Of a DNA stretch of 50,101 bases, positions 17,115-26,718 are shown piece after piece. The position numbers were made by a program, and so were the translations under genes. The notes under the pieces are model-generated. The model worked only from the letters and a program-made list of their open reading frames with translations. It was not told where the DNA came from and did not search any database. Position 1 is the stretch's first letter, and each line of letters opens with the position of its first letter. The DNA comes from Treponema sp. (GTDB lineage Bacteria > Spirochaetota > Spirochaetia > Treponematales > Breznakiellaceae): NCBI GenBank assembly GCA_031267675.1, contig JAIRYT010000029.1, forward strand, positions 1 to 50,101, in the 5' to 3' direction.

Positions 17115-19286
17115 GTGAAAATTGGCGCGAGGCTCATCCTTATTCTTACGGTGTTGAATGTCACCGGTATTGGTATATTGGCATTAATTACCCTGGTCCT
17201 TTCCAGCGCGCAGATTAACCGCCTGGCCCACGAGGGCGCGGTTGGCATCTCGGCTGAAAACGCCGAAAAGGTGGGGCGCTACCTCGAGGGTTATATGGAC
17301 GCTTCCCGGACCCTGGCAGAGGTTATGGGCGAATATGAATCGTTTCCGGCGGAGTCCCGGCGCGATTTTTTTAACATGATGCTCCGCAGTTATGTAGAGG
17401 CGCATCCGGAAGTGATCGATGTTTTTAGCGCCTGGGAGCCTGATGTCATAGACGGCCTTGACGCGCGGCACGCCAATATGCCGGGCATGAGCGGCAGCGG
17501 GCGTTTTGCCGCCGCCTGGTCAATGGGGCCTGACGGGCCGCTTGTCGAAACCCTGCCGCCGGAATTCGATACGCTGGGGTATTATACCGTCGCCATGGCC
17601 TCGGGAAGGGAGGTTATTACCGAACCGTTTTCCTATGTCGTAGGCGGAAAACAATTTATTGTTCCCAGTCTGGTGGCGCCTGTCAAAAACAACGCCGGTA
17701 AAACGGTCGGTGTTGTAGGTGTTGATATTGAACTGAGCGGAATTCAGGCAGTGGTGAACGACCTAAAGCCGTTTGGGAACGGAGTAGCCGCGGTCTTTAG
17801 CGCGGGGGGCGTCAACATTGCCCACTTTGATCCCGCCCGCAACGGAAAAAACATGCGGGATACCGAAGCCGATATTGTAGGCGACCACCTGGACGATTGG
17901 GTCAACGCGGTCACAACGGGCACTCCCGTCAATTTTACCGCCGGGGACATGATGGTCTACATGACGCCCTTTACCGTAGGGGATTCCGCAAAACCCTGGA
18001 GCATCGCGATAGGCGCTTCGCATGCCGATATTATGGCGCCCATCAATCACATGTTCTTTATCATTATCGGCATAGGGGCGGTGACGATTGCCGCCATGAC
18101 TTTGGGCGCCTTTTTTATTGCCCGTTCCATCAGCCGGCCCATTGTACAAACCATGACGGTTTTGAAAGATGTCGCCGATGGAGATCTGACCCGCCAGATC
18201 GATATAAACTCAAAGGACGAAGTAGGGGATTTGGCGCGGTACATCAATTTTACCATCGTTAAAATTAAAGACCTTGTCAGAGCCATTAAAGATAAAAGCG
18301 CCGCCCTTTCCGCCATAGGAAACGATCTTGCGGGCAACATGATCAAAACCGCCGCGGCGATTAATCAAATAACCGCCAATATTCAAAGCATACGAACGCG
18401 GATAATTAACCAGTCGGCCAGCGTTAGCGAAACCAACGCCACCATGGAACAAATTACCCGCAATATTGACAAGCTTTCCGGTCATGTGGACAGGCAGGGC
18501 GCCGGCGTTGCCCAGTCTTCTTCGGCGATTGAGGAAATGCTCGCCAATATTCAGTCGGTCACCCGTACGCTCGTTAAAAACGCCGGTAATGTCAAGGAAT
18601 TAATGAGCGCTTCGGAAGTGGGACGTACCGGTCTTGAAGATGTGGCGGCGGATATTGAGGAAATTACCAGGGAGTCGGAAGGACTGTTGGAAATAAACGC
18701 GGTAATGGAAAATATAGCAAGTCAAACCAATCTGCTTTCCATGAATGCCGCCATAGAGGCGGCCCACGCCGGTGAAACCGGAAAAGGTTTTGCCGTTGTG
18801 GCGAATGAGATACGCAAGCTGGCCGAAAATTCCAGCGAACAGTCAAAAACCATTTCGGTGGTGCTTAAAAAAATTAAAGATTCCATCGACAAAATAACCA
18901 GGTCTACCGATAACGTACTAAAAAAGTTTGAGGCCATAGACGGCGGCGTTAAAACAGTTTCCGAACAGGAAGAAAATATTCGTAACGCCATGGAGGAGCA
19001 GAATACCGGGAGCAAGCAGATACTGGACGCCATTGGCCAGTTAAACGATGTAACCCAAATGGTCAGGGACGGTTCACAGGAAATGCTGGAAGGAAGCCGC
19101 CAGGTAATACAGGAAAGCAAAAATCTGGAACTGGCGACTCAGGAGATCTCCAACGGGATAAGCGAAATGGCGGGCGGCGCGGACCAGATTAATGTATCGG
19201 TCGATCAGGTAAACACCATCAGCGGCGAAAACAAGGAAAATATCGACGTACTGGTTGCCGAGATACTGAAATTCAAAGTGGAATGA
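17115..19286 (+). CDS. Methyl-accepting chemotaxis protein with Cache sensor
   Basis: The 723-residue receptor has a first membrane helix at about residues 5-30. A periplasmic dCache-type domain follows, with [10 protein letters not shown] near residue 200. A second helix lies at about 312-335, then a HAMP domain with R-S-I-S-R-P-I and D-G-D-L-T. The cytoplasmic signalling coil has the hairpin tip [16 protein letters not shown] (about residues 537-552), where CheA and CheW dock. Cache domains usually bind small organic acids, amino acids or sugars. The start is GTG with an AGGAGA site seven bases upstream. It is monocistronic, convergent with the MFS gene, and three bases separate the stops. 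Confidence 0.96.
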   Translation: MKIGARLILILTVLNVTGIGILALITLVLSSAQINRLAHEGAVGISAENAEKVGRYLEGYMDASRTLAEVMGEYESFPAESRRDFFNMMLRSYVEAHPEVIDVFSAWEPDVIDGLDARHANMPGMSGSGRFAAAWSMGPDGPLVETLPPEFDTLGYYTVAMASGREVITEPFSYVVGGKQFIVPSLVAPVKNNAGKTVGVVGVDIELSGIQAVVNDLKPFGNGVAAVFSAGGVNIAHFDPARNGKNMRDTEADIVGDHLDDWVNAVTTGTPVNFTAGDMMVYMTPFTVGDSAKPWSIAIGASHADIMAPINHMFFIIIGIGAVTIAAMTLGAFFIARSISRPIVQTMTVLKDVADGDLTRQIDINSKDEVGDLARYINFTIVKIKDLVRAIKDKSAALSAIGNDLAGNMIKTAAAINQITANIQSIRTRIINQSASVSETNATMEQITRNIDKLSGHVDRQGAGVAQSSSAIEEMLANIQSVTRTLVKNAGNVKELMSASEVGRTGLEDVAADIEEITRESEGLLEINAVMENIASQTNLLSMNAAIEAAHAGETGKGFAVVANEIRKLAENSSEQSKTISVVLKKIKDSIDKITRSTDNVLKKFEAIDGGVKTVSEQEENIRNAMEEQNTGSKQILDAIGQLNDVTQMVRDGSQEMLEGSRQVIQESKNLELATQEISNGISEMAGGADQINVSVDQVNTISGENKENIDVLVAEILKFKVE

Positions 19287-19289
19287 TTG

Positions 19290-20474
19290 TTACAAAGCAC
19301 CGGCGCCGGGTAAAACGGCGGGCGCCAGTTCCCTGCGTAATTTGAGCAGCATGCCGATTAATACAAGCGCGAATACGGGGCAGCTGCGGTAGCCCCAGGC
19401 CGCGCCAAAATAATCGTTCAGGTAACCCATGGACAGCTGCATCAGCGCGTTCAAAAGGCCGCCGATGGCGATCATCGCGCTCGTCGCCACCGGCGCGTCG
19501 CTTCCAAAAACACCCATGGCCCGCGCCATGATGGTAGGCCAAAGGATCGCTACAAAAAATCCAACGGCGGGAAGTATATAAATTCCACGGGGACCCATCG
19601 CAAAGCCCGCCAAAAAAATCAGTATTATAAGTACAATCGCGCCAAACAGGCTTCTTAGGTATCCGATTTTTTCTATAAGAAAGCCGCTCACCAGCCGCGA
19701 CGCGGTAAAGAGAATAAAGAATGTCGAAACAAATGTAGCGCCTTCTGTCCGGGGATCCAAATCGTATACATCCTGAAAGTAAAGGCTTCCCCAGTTTGAC
19801 GAGGCCATTTCAATGCCCATCATAAGTCCCAGGCTGATTCCAAAAAACCAGACTTTCTTTTGCCCCAGCGCGTCAAAAAAACCAATGGGGTTTTTGGCAT
19901 GCGCCTTTTCCTGTCCGGGGAATTTTGCCGCAAGGGCGGGAATACATACCAGCAGCGCCAGCGGAATTGAAAAGAGGTATAGCTGCCGCCATCCAAGGCC
20001 GCCGCTGGCAAGTATTCCGGATGCTTTGGGGCTTATAATCGCGCCCACACCGTACAAAAAGTGGAGCAGGCTCATGGCAAGCGCCGCTTTGCTGGTAAAA
20101 AGCTGGGTAGCCAGGCCGTTAACGCCTATTTCAAACAGGCCAAAGCTTGCAAAGAGTACAAAAAACCCCGCGCCCGCCGCCGCAAAACCGGGCGAAAGAT
20201 ACACCGAAGCCAGGCCGCCCAGTGCGCAAAGAAATCCCAACAGATACACGCGCTTGACGCCAAAGCGTGAAAGAATAAGTCCGGCGGCAATGCTAAAAAA
20301 GGTGTAACTAAACGAAAGCAGCGAAACCATGCGGCCAAGTACTTCGTACGATATGTCAAATTCATTTTTAATTAACGGATACGAAACAGCTTTGATGTTT
20401 TCAAGAAATCCAAACAGGAACATGGTTCCGTTTATAAGCACAAGCAGCAAGAGCCGGGTCTTTTTGGTGTTCAT
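19290..20474 (-). CDS. MFS transporter
   Basis: The 394-residue protein is almost wholly hydrophobic with about 12 transmembrane helices, the standard major facilitator layout. The loop after helix 2 has L-I-L-S-R-F-G-V-K-R, the MFS motif A position. The overall look is of the sugar/fucose-permease-like branch, but substrate is not readable. The start chosen is the ATG at 20474, with an AAGGATC ribosome site; an upstream in-frame start would add 26 non-hydrophobic residues and run into cutC. It lies 29 bases after cutC and is likely co-transcribed with it. Confidence 0.9.
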   Translation of the reverse strand: MNTKKTRLLLLVLINGTMFLFGFLENIKAVSYPLIKNEFDISYEVLGRMVSLLSFSYTFFSIAAGLILSRFGVKRVYLLGFLCALGGLASVYLSPGFAAAGAGFFVLFASFGLFEIGVNGLATQLFTSKAALAMSLLHFLYGVGAIISPKASGILASGGLGWRQLYLFSIPLALLVCIPALAAKFPGQEKAHAKNPIGFFDALGQKKVWFFGISLGLMMGIEMASSNWGSLYFQDVYDLDPRTEGATFVSTFFILFTASRLVSGFLIEKIGYLRSLFGAIVLIILIFLAGFAMGPRGIYILPAVGFFVAILWPTIMARAMGVFGSDAPVATSAMIAIGGLLNALMQLSMGYLNDYFGAAWGYRSCPVFALVLIGMLLKLRRELAPAVLPGAGAL

Positions 20475-20503
20475 GATGATCCTTATGTTTCTAAAACAGC
20501 GGC

Positions 20504-21208
20504 TTATGGAAGACGCGAACCGTGGACTTCGCTTAATCCGGTATACGCGCACAGGCGGGCGTAATTTTCTTTGGTAATGCCGCCGCCGGGCAAAATGCCA
20601 ATGCGGCCGGAAGCCGCCTTTGCATAGGTCCTGATACGTTCACGATTTGCAAACGCGTCGGGCGCTGCACGGTAGTATAACGCGCCGCCGGTAAGTATGC
20701 GGGTAACGCCCGCTTCGGCAAGGCGCTCGATGGCGGCGAGCCGCGCTTCAAGGAGGCGCGCTTCGTCTGCGGGCGTTTCCGTTTTTGCGCCGATGCAGTC
20801 AAAGGCCATGTGAAACACGGTTGTCATGTTGCGCGCCGCTTTAACAAGCGCCGCGACTTTTTTGCCGTCGACCGCTCCTTCGGCGTCAAGGCAGCCGAAC
20901 ACAACACCGTCGCTTTCCGCGCCGCCGAATTTTTCCACATCCCTCAGCATGACAGAAAATTCATCGTCTGAATAGATAAAGTTTCCGCCCCGGGGACGAA
21001 TCATACTCATCACTTTTATTCCGGCCCTGTGGCAGCGGTCAATAACATCTTTGGAGGTATCATACTGCGCGGTAATTCCGCCGGCCGCAAGATTGTCGTT
21101 AAGCTCTACCCGATCACAGACAGGCGGAAGGCCGGGACCATGCGCGGCAAGTTCGTCAATGCGGGTTCCGTTTTCGATACAGACTTCGATGGTAATGCCG
21201 TTTATCAT
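20504..21208 (-). CDS. cutC: CutC family protein
   Basis: The 234-residue protein begins I-T-I-E-V-C-I-E, the classic CutC opening, and continues with R-V-E-L-N-D-N-L-A-A-G-G, M-I-R-P-R-G-G-x-F-x-Y, G-V-V-F-G-C-L and H-M-A-F-D. This TIM-barrel family was named for copper homeostasis in Escherichia coli, but its biochemical role is unsettled. The start chosen is the ATG at 21208, just after the nadE stop. A longer frame from 21262 would overlap nadE and adds unconserved residues. It lies between nadE and the MFS gene in one minus-strand cluster. Confidence 0.92.
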   Translation of the reverse strand: MINGITIEVCIENGTRIDELAAHGPGLPPVCDRVELNDNLAAGGITAQYDTSKDVIDRCHRAGIKVMSMIRPRGGNFIYSDDEFSVMLRDVEKFGGAESDGVVFGCLDAEGAVDGKKVAALVKAARNMTTVFHMAFDCIGAKTETPADEARLLEARLAAIERLAEAGVTRILTGGALYYRAAPDAFANRERIRTYAKAASGRIGILPGGGITKENYARLCAYTGLSEVHGSRLP

Positions 21209-21212
21209 ATTG

Positions 21213-22907
21213 CTACAACTCGTAAATATGCCGCGCAATGGGCATGCGCCGGCCCATGCCAAACGCCCGCGGCGAAACTTTTAATACCGGCGGCGCCTGA
21301 CGGCGTTTAAATTCGGCGCAGGCGACAGTACGGATAATTCTTTCGACCAGTTCGCGCGTATGGCCTTTGGCGGCGATTTCCGCGGCCGAAAGATTTTGGA
21401 ATAAATAATACCTGAGTATGGCGTCGAGTTCCTGGTAGGGAGGAAGGCTGTCCTCGTCTTTTTGATTGGGCCGCAATTCCGCGGACGGCGGCTTGTCAAT
21501 AATTGCCGGGGGAATAATTTCTTTGCCGTTTGCCGCACGCGCGTTATCGTTAATGCGGCGGCAAAGGGCGAAAACTTCCGTTTTAAAAAGGTCGCCAATG
21601 GGGCCAAGCGCTCCGTTCGTGTCGCCGTAAAGCGTACAATAGCCCATGGCAAGCTCGCTTTTGTTTCCCGTGGTCAGCAGCATGGATCCGAATTTATTGG
21701 AAAAACCCATAAGCAGGGTTCCGCGGATCCGCGCCTGGAGGTTTTCTTCGGCGATATCAAAGGGCCTTTTTTCAAAAACGCCTTCGAGTGTTTCCAGAAA
21801 CGCGGAAAATACGGCTTCAATGGGAAGCACCTCGTAACGGCAGCCCAGCGCGTTGGCAAGGGAAGCCGCGTCATCTTTGGAACCCTGGGACGAAAAGCGG
21901 CTGGGCATGCTAAAACAGGCGACATTGTTTTTCCCCGCCGCTTTTACCGCAAGATACGCGACCAGCGCCGAATCAATTCCGCCGGACAGTCCCAGATGGG
22001 CGCGGGTAAATCCGCACTTTGCCATATAATCCCTGATGCCGTGGACAAGCGCGTCTTCGAGCGTGTCGAGTTCCGCGCCGGAAAATTCCTCGCCGCAGAC
22101 ACCGGCGCTTTCCATGGGTACAATGGCGCGTTCGCCGCTGTATGGTAAATTCCACAGGGCCAAGTCTTCTTCAAACGCCGCTCCCGCGCGCGCCGCGATT
22201 CCGCCGTCAGGCAGGCACAGAAACGATTGTCCGTCAAATATAATGGAATCGTTCGCGCCGACGGCGTTAATGTACACAAAGGGAATATTTCCCCTGGAGG
22301 CAAGACGTGCCGCCAGATTTTTTCGTACGGCGAGCTTTCCGGCATAACAGGGCGAGGCAGACGGCGCGCAGAGAAGGCTTATCCCCCTGTCCATGAGCGT
22401 ACGTACCGGATCAAGAACATAGCGCGTGCCGGGTGTTTCTGTTTCGCGCCATACATCTTCGCAAATTGCCACGCCGATTCGCTCGCCCCGGTATTCAAAG
22501 ACAGGCCACGCGCAGGCCGCTTCAAAATTACGCGCTTCGTCAAACACATCGTAGGAAGGCAGCAGCGTTTTAATCTGCTCAAAGACAAGTTCCCCGTCAA
22601 GGATAAAACCGTAGGCGTTGACCAGGGCCTTGCCTTCCTGCCTGATGTTGCGGTTTACATAACCTACTCCGCACGCAATGCCGCCGGGAAGTTCGCGCTG
22701 TAAAAGGCGCAGCGATTGAATGTTGCGCTCGACAAAACAATTTTGATCAAGCAGATCCATGGGCGGATACCCGCACAGGGCAAGTTCGGGGAATAACACC
22801 ATATCCGCCCCGTCCGATTTTGCCCTGACGGCCCAGGCGGTAATTTTTTTCCGGTTACCGTCAAAATCGCCGATGGTGGAATTGATTTGACCGGCGGCAA
22901 CGATCAT
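21213..22907 (-). CDS. nadE: Glutamine-dependent NAD+ synthetase
   Basis: The 564-residue enzyme converts deamido-NAD to NAD using glutamine and ATP, the last step of NAD synthesis. Residues 1-260 form a nitrilase-type glutaminase with triad E41 (F-P-E-L), K113 (I-K-T-L-L-P) and C149 (A-I-C-E-D-V-W). The synthetase half begins near residue 290 with the P-loop L-S-G-G-I-D-S-A-L and continues with S-M-P-S-R-F-S-S and G-N-K-S-E-L-A-M-G-Y. Length and order fit the two-domain bacterial form. It lies three bases after the hydrolase gene and four bases before cutC. Confidence 0.96.
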   Translation of the reverse strand: MIVAAGQINSTIGDFDGNRKKITAWAVRAKSDGADMVLFPELALCGYPPMDLLDQNCFVERNIQSLRLLQRELPGGIACGVGYVNRNIRQEGKALVNAYGFILDGELVFEQIKTLLPSYDVFDEARNFEAACAWPVFEYRGERIGVAICEDVWRETETPGTRYVLDPVRTLMDRGISLLCAPSASPCYAGKLAVRKNLAARLASRGNIPFVYINAVGANDSIIFDGQSFLCLPDGGIAARAGAAFEEDLALWNLPYSGERAIVPMESAGVCGEEFSGAELDTLEDALVHGIRDYMAKCGFTRAHLGLSGGIDSALVAYLAVKAAGKNNVACFSMPSRFSSQGSKDDAASLANALGCRYEVLPIEAVFSAFLETLEGVFEKRPFDIAEENLQARIRGTLLMGFSNKFGSMLLTTGNKSELAMGYCTLYGDTNGALGPIGDLFKTEVFALCRRINDNARAANGKEIIPPAIIDKPPSAELRPNQKDEDSLPPYQELDAILRYYLFQNLSAAEIAAKGHTRELVERIIRTVACAEFKRRQAPPVLKVSPRAFGMGRRMPIARHIYEL

Positions 22908-22910
22908 AAT

Positions 22911-23888
22911 TTAGTGAGCGTCCCAAAACGCAAGATCACCGCTAAAGATCGTACTCCAGAAGGGATTAAGATTGTGATTGGCGCCTTCGAATACTTTGTA
23001 TTCCAGGGCGATCTTTTCCGCGCTTTGGCGGGAATTGTTTTCGCCTTCTATTCCTTTTGAGAAAGCGTCGCTCCACGCCTTGGGAACGGCATAGTCCCTG
23101 GTTCCCTGTTCAAGCAGTATCGGCGTTCCCGGCGCGATGGAATCCATAAAACGAAAGAGCGAATAATCCTCCGCCGGATAATTTTTTTTAAATGTTTCGG
23201 CCCACGCCCTGTTTCTTTGATAATTAACCATGCTCTGGGGAAAATCAAGCGACACGGGCGCCCAGAGCACCGTCGGCACCGGTTTTTTTGTCACTTCCAA
23301 AAAATGAATGGCGACCTGTCCGCCGTTACTGTGGCCCCACAGCACGATTTTTTTAAACGAAGAGGGAAGGGCGGCGCGGCTTGCCGCCGGTACCGAAGCG
23401 GCATAACTAAACGCCGGGCGCAGCAGACTTTCGTACAACTCAACGGCGTTAATTGTCGAAAAAAACTGGTGCGCTTCTTCGGGCTGCGGCGTGGCGGCGG
23501 AACCCGCGTACCCCAGAAAATCCGGCGCGATTACCGCGTACGATCCCCGCATATAATACCGCGCCGGGTTTTCGGTTCCCTTGCCGGTATAGTAACCCTG
23601 GGCGTTCTGGTGCCCCCGCAACATAATCACCACGCCCTTGAGTAACGACGGATCCTGTTTGGGCAGGCTAAAACGCCCGGTAACCTTAAGACCCATCGAG
23701 GTATAGCTAAAGTTATACGCGTAATATTCGTTTGTCTGCGACGCAAGTTCGGTAATTACCAGCGGACTTGCCCGATAGGGATAATTTTGCAGTTTTTTAA
23801 GCGACAGATCCGCCAGTGACGGACCTTGTGCGGCGGCAAAAAAAGCAATACCGGCAATACCAATGATTGTAAAGAATATTTTTTTCAT
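22911..23888 (-). CDS. Secreted alpha/beta hydrolase
   Basis: The 325-residue protein has a signal peptide (residues 1-21, ending A-A-A-Q-G), so it should act in the periplasm or outside. The fold shows nucleophile S187 in G-H-S-N-G-G, acid D265 in Q-G-T-R-D-Y-A-V-P and H305 in G-A-N-H-N-L, a complete alpha/beta-hydrolase triad. An R-G-H-Q-N-A-Q-G oxyanion segment lies near residue 91. Esterase or peptidase substrates are possible but not readable. The start chosen is the ATG at 23888 because it gives a clean signal peptide; ATG codons at 23897 and 23954 are alternatives. It is divergent from the LarA gene and probably leads the nadE-cutC-MFS cluster. Confidence 0.85.
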   Translation of the reverse strand: MKKIFFTIIGIAGIAFFAAAQGPSLADLSLKKLQNYPYRASPLVITELASQTNEYYAYNFSYTSMGLKVTGRFSLPKQDPSLLKGVVIMLRGHQNAQGYYTGKGTENPARYYMRGSYAVIAPDFLGYAGSAATPQPEEAHQFFSTINAVELYESLLRPAFSYAASVPAASRAALPSSFKKIVLWGHSNGGQVAIHFLEVTKKPVPTVLWAPVSLDFPQSMVNYQRNRAWAETFKKNYPAEDYSLFRFMDSIAPGTPILLEQGTRDYAVPKAWSDAFSKGIEGENNSRQSAEKIALEYKVFEGANHNLNPFWSTIFSGDLAFWDAH

Positions 23889-24002
23889 TTGCGGCATTGT
23901 ACGATAAAAACAGCCCCGGTGTCTATCGGCGGGAGTATTTCCGGCATTGCGCACTCTGGCATAAAACGCCGTTTTGTGGTATCCTTATTCTATTATAACA
24001 GC

Positions 24003-25280
24003 ATGAAAACAAGCGTACCCTATCTTGACAAGCTGCTCCCTCTGGAATTCCCCGATGAAAATCTTCTTGCGGTGGCGGAACCAAACGAGTATACGGTAGA
24101 AGGTTCGGCGGAAGAACTGCTCGCGTCGGCGCTGGCAAAACCGTACGGCTCCCAAAGTCTTGCCGAATTCCTTTCAGGCGGTAAAACAATTCTTCTTATT
24201 ATCAATGACGCTACCCGTCCTACGCCTACAGAGGCAATGCTGGCGGGGCTCCTGCCCGTTATGGAAAAATCGGGTTTTGGCCCGGAACAGCTTACCCTGC
24301 TGGTGGCGACCGGCGCGCACAGGCCTCCCGCCGAAGCCGAGTACCGCCAAATTCTGGGGCGTTTTTTTGACCGGCTGCGCGCCCGCTGCTTTTATCATGA
24401 TGCCCGGAACAGCGACGTGGTTGACATCGGAACCACCCGGAACGGCACTCCCATGCTGCTTAACAAAAAATTGTTCGAGGCGGACCGCATTATCGCGACC
24501 GGCAGCGTCGAACCCCATTACTTTGCGGGTTTTACCGGCGGGCGCAAAGCGTTTCTTCCCGGCATTGCCGCGTACAAAACCATCGAGGCAAACCACAAAC
24601 AGGCGCTTTCGCCCAAGGCGCGGTCGCTGGCGCTGGAAGGGAACCCCGTTCACGAAGATATGATGGACGCGCTTCCCCTGATTACGGCGCCAATTTTTTC
24701 GGTAATGACGGTGCTTGACAGGGAACAGGGTGTCGCCGCCGTAACTGCCGGCGGCCTGATGGCTTCGTTTTACGCGGCGGTTAAAATCGCACGAAAGATT
24801 TTTTGCGTCCCGGTTCCGGCGCGGGCGGACATTGTGGTGTCCGTGGCAAAATTCCCCATGGATATTGATCTGTATCAATCGCAAAAGGCAATTGACAACG
24901 GCAGTCTTGCCCTTAAAGACGGGGGGACGCTCATTCTTGTTTCAGGCTGCCGCGACGGCATAGGCGACGAGGCGTACGCGGCGCTGCTGGCCTCTTCAAA
25001 GGATCCCGCCGACGCCCTGGAACGGATACGCGCGGGGTATAAACTTGGTTATCACAAGGCGGCAAAGATGGCGGAGGTTTCCGCCAGGGCGGCCGTAACG
25101 GCGGTGTCGCAGTTAAGCGCGGAACGGCTTAAAAGCATGTTTATTGAAAAGGCGGCCGATCCCCAGGCGGCCCTGGACGGTGCGATTGCCCGGTCAAAAT
25201 CAAGCGGCGCCGCCTGTCCCAAAATCCTCATACTTCCCGACGGATGCGTTACCATTCCTGAACCTCCGGCAGAGCGGTGA
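24003..25280 (+). CDS. larA: LarA-family nickel-pincer racemase/epimerase
   Basis: The 425-residue protein carries the LarA active-site set: R72 (D-A-T-R-P-T-P), H106 (T-G-A-H-R-P), H172 (E-P-H-Y-F-A-G-F), K182 (G-G-R-K-A-F) and H198 (A-N-H-K-Q). Spacing matches Lactobacillus LarA residues R75, H108, H174, K184 and H200, where the lysine holds the nickel-pincer nucleotide. It therefore should bind that cofactor and racemise or epimerise a 2-hydroxy acid; lactate is only one known substrate. The cofactor makers LarB, LarC and LarE are not in the window. The start chosen is the ATG at 24003; a longer frame from 23826 would run through the divergent gene. It is probably monocistronic. Confidence 0.9.
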   Translation: MKTSVPYLDKLLPLEFPDENLLAVAEPNEYTVEGSAEELLASALAKPYGSQSLAEFLSGGKTILLIINDATRPTPTEAMLAGLLPVMEKSGFGPEQLTLLVATGAHRPPAEAEYRQILGRFFDRLRARCFYHDARNSDVVDIGTTRNGTPMLLNKKLFEADRIIATGSVEPHYFAGFTGGRKAFLPGIAAYKTIEANHKQALSPKARSLALEGNPVHEDMMDALPLITAPIFSVMTVLDREQGVAAVTAGGLMASFYAAVKIARKIFCVPVPARADIVVSVAKFPMDIDLYQSQKAIDNGSLALKDGGTLILVSGCRDGIGDEAYAALLASSKDPADALERIRAGYKLGYHKAAKMAEVSARAAVTAVSQLSAERLKSMFIEKAADPQAALDGAIARSKSSGAACPKILILPDGCVTIPEPPAER

Positions 25281-25500
25281 TTCTTGTTTTGACCACCAAC
25301 CTCTCTAACGGCGCGGCGCGAACCGGCGGCGCGGCGGGTTGCGGGGCTGTGCGGGATAAAGAGGGTCCGCGAATGACGCGAATTACGCGAATTACGGGTT
25401 AAGGGGGGGGGTATGTGGATCACAAACCTCTCTAACGGCGCGAACAAAGGGCGCGGACAAATCCGGTTCGGGGTGTTGGTGAGGTTGGTGGTCCAAAGAT
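25281..25500. repeat. Dispersed A-C-C-A-C-A/C-A-A-C-C repeat copies, cluster 1
   Basis: The gap between larA and the VWA gene holds two direct copies (about 25287-25320 and 25418-25448) and one inverted copy (about 25467-25498) of a roughly 33-base motif. Its core is GACCAC(A/C)AACCTC followed by CTAACGG and CGAAC. The same motif recurs at 49172-49339. A short direct repeat CGCGAATTACG also occurs near 25376-25397. Confidence 0.75.
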
Positions 25501-25531
25501 AGGGAGAGGTCGGTGATTATCTTTATCATCA

Positions 25532-25560
25532 TTGACCTTTAGGCGATCCGGGGATACTAT
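25532..25560 (+). promoter_or_regulatory. Promoter of the VWA gene
   Basis: TTGACC (25532-25537) is followed after 17 bases by TACTAT (25555-25560), a good -35 and fair -10 for the main sigma factor. Start of transcription would fall at about 25567, giving a very short leader that still includes the GAGGAG ribosome site at 25568-25573 before the ATG at 25580. Confidence 0.55.
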
Positions 25561-25579
25561 GGTAGTAGAGGAGTTTCGT

Positions 25580-26707
25580 ATGAAGACTCGTTTTACCATT
25601 GTTTTTGCCCTTGCCGCTTCGCTTGCCGGGGCTCTGTACGCCCAGACAAGTCTTGATCCGGTAGACGCTGCCAGACGCGATGTATTCGTCATCCTTGATG
25701 TTTCCGGCAGCATGGAGGAACAAAACAAGTTCCCCAATGTGCAGGCCTACCTTGAAGGGGAAGTGGTAAACGGACTGCTTAAAACGGGCGATCATTTTAC
25801 GCTGATAACCTTTGGCGACAGCGCCCAGGAAACGCTTTCAAAGTCAATCACCTCCGAGGCGGACAGGACGGCGCTGCGGGATGAATTATACGCCCTCAAA
25901 CCAGACAACGACTTTACCGACATTGGTACGGCGATGGAAAAACTGGTCGAGGTGCTTGAAAAAACAGAAGAAAGTTCGGTACGCCGGGTTATTTTATTTA
26001 TTACCGACGGCCTTAACGCGCCGCCGCCGGGGAGCCGGTACCGGGGCGTTAATCTTTCACTTGACGACCGTTTTCGGGAACTGGGCGAAAAGGTGTCGCA
26101 GTCGGGCTGGTTTCTCTATGTGATCGGCATCGGCGGCGAAACCGACGCCCAGGTGATTGCCACCGCCGTACCGGGAGCGGTTTATCATACAACCGATACG
26201 GATCTTTCCGGCGTGGACATTAACGCCATGGTTGACGAAATGGACGCCGGTGAAAGAGCTGCCGCCGAAGCGGCGCGGCTTCAAAATGAACGCGCGCAGG
26301 GTGTTTTGGGCTTTCTTCGCTCGCTTGCCGCAAAGCTCGGCATAAGTCTGGGAGCGCTTTTTATTGGATTTTTGGTTTTACTCCTTTTGTTTATACTTCT
26401 TGTCTTGTTGATTGCCAGTATCTTTAAGACAAAGGACTTTATAATTACCGATGAACAGGAAACCCTGGTCAAAAGCATTCCGGCCTTTGCGGGGATTACG
26501 CTTAATTCCGCCGCGGGCGTGCTTCCCGCTGTCGGCGGCGAAAACGATCAGATTCTTCGCGTTCAGCGCGGCGCGTTTGGGGTAAAAATAAAAACACTGG
26601 AGCCTGCCGCCATCGGCGATGGTTCCCCCTATAAAAAAGGAACCCGTCCGCTGCGCGGCGTCATTATGCTTGCCAACGGCAGACTAATCAGAATTACACG
26701 GCGATAA
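25580..26707 (+). CDS. Membrane-anchored VWA-domain protein
   Basis: The 375-residue protein has a signal peptide (residues 1-21, ending A-L-Y-A-Q). A von Willebrand factor A domain follows with an intact metal site: D40, S42 and S44 in D-V-S-G-S-M, T113 in the D-F-T-D loop, and D143 in I-T-D-G. A strong transmembrane helix spans about residues 256-281, followed by a roughly 90-residue cytoplasmic tail of unknown type. The VWA domain would face the periplasm and bind a protein partner through Mg2+. The start ATG has a GAGGAG site six bases upstream; an earlier in-frame start at 25532 lies in the promoter. proS follows 11 bases after the stop. Confidence 0.88.
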   Translation: MKTRFTIVFALAASLAGALYAQTSLDPVDAARRDVFVILDVSGSMEEQNKFPNVQAYLEGEVVNGLLKTGDHFTLITFGDSAQETLSKSITSEADRTALRDELYALKPDNDFTDIGTAMEKLVEVLEKTEESSVRRVILFITDGLNAPPPGSRYRGVNLSLDDRFRELGEKVSQSGWFLYVIGIGGETDAQVIATAVPGAVYHTTDTDLSGVDINAMVDEMDAGERAAAEAARLQNERAQGVLGFLRSLAAKLGISLGALFIGFLVLLLLFILLVLLIASIFKTKDFIITDEQETLVKSIPAFAGITLNSAAGVLPAVGGENDQILRVQRGAFGVKIKTLEPAAIGDGSPYKKGTRPLRGVIMLANGRLIRITRR

Positions 26708-26718
26708 GAGTAACAAAG

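Noticed and set aside
24174-24884. Minus-strand open frame of 236 codons
   Set aside because: It is antisense to the LarA gene, whose active-site residues are all intact, so the plus strand is the coding one.
25530-25551. A further copy of the TTGACC hairpin repeat before the VWA gene
   Set aside because: Only the CCTTTAGG core is shared and the arms do not pair. The TTGACC there fits better as a -35 box with TACTAT 17 bases downstream.
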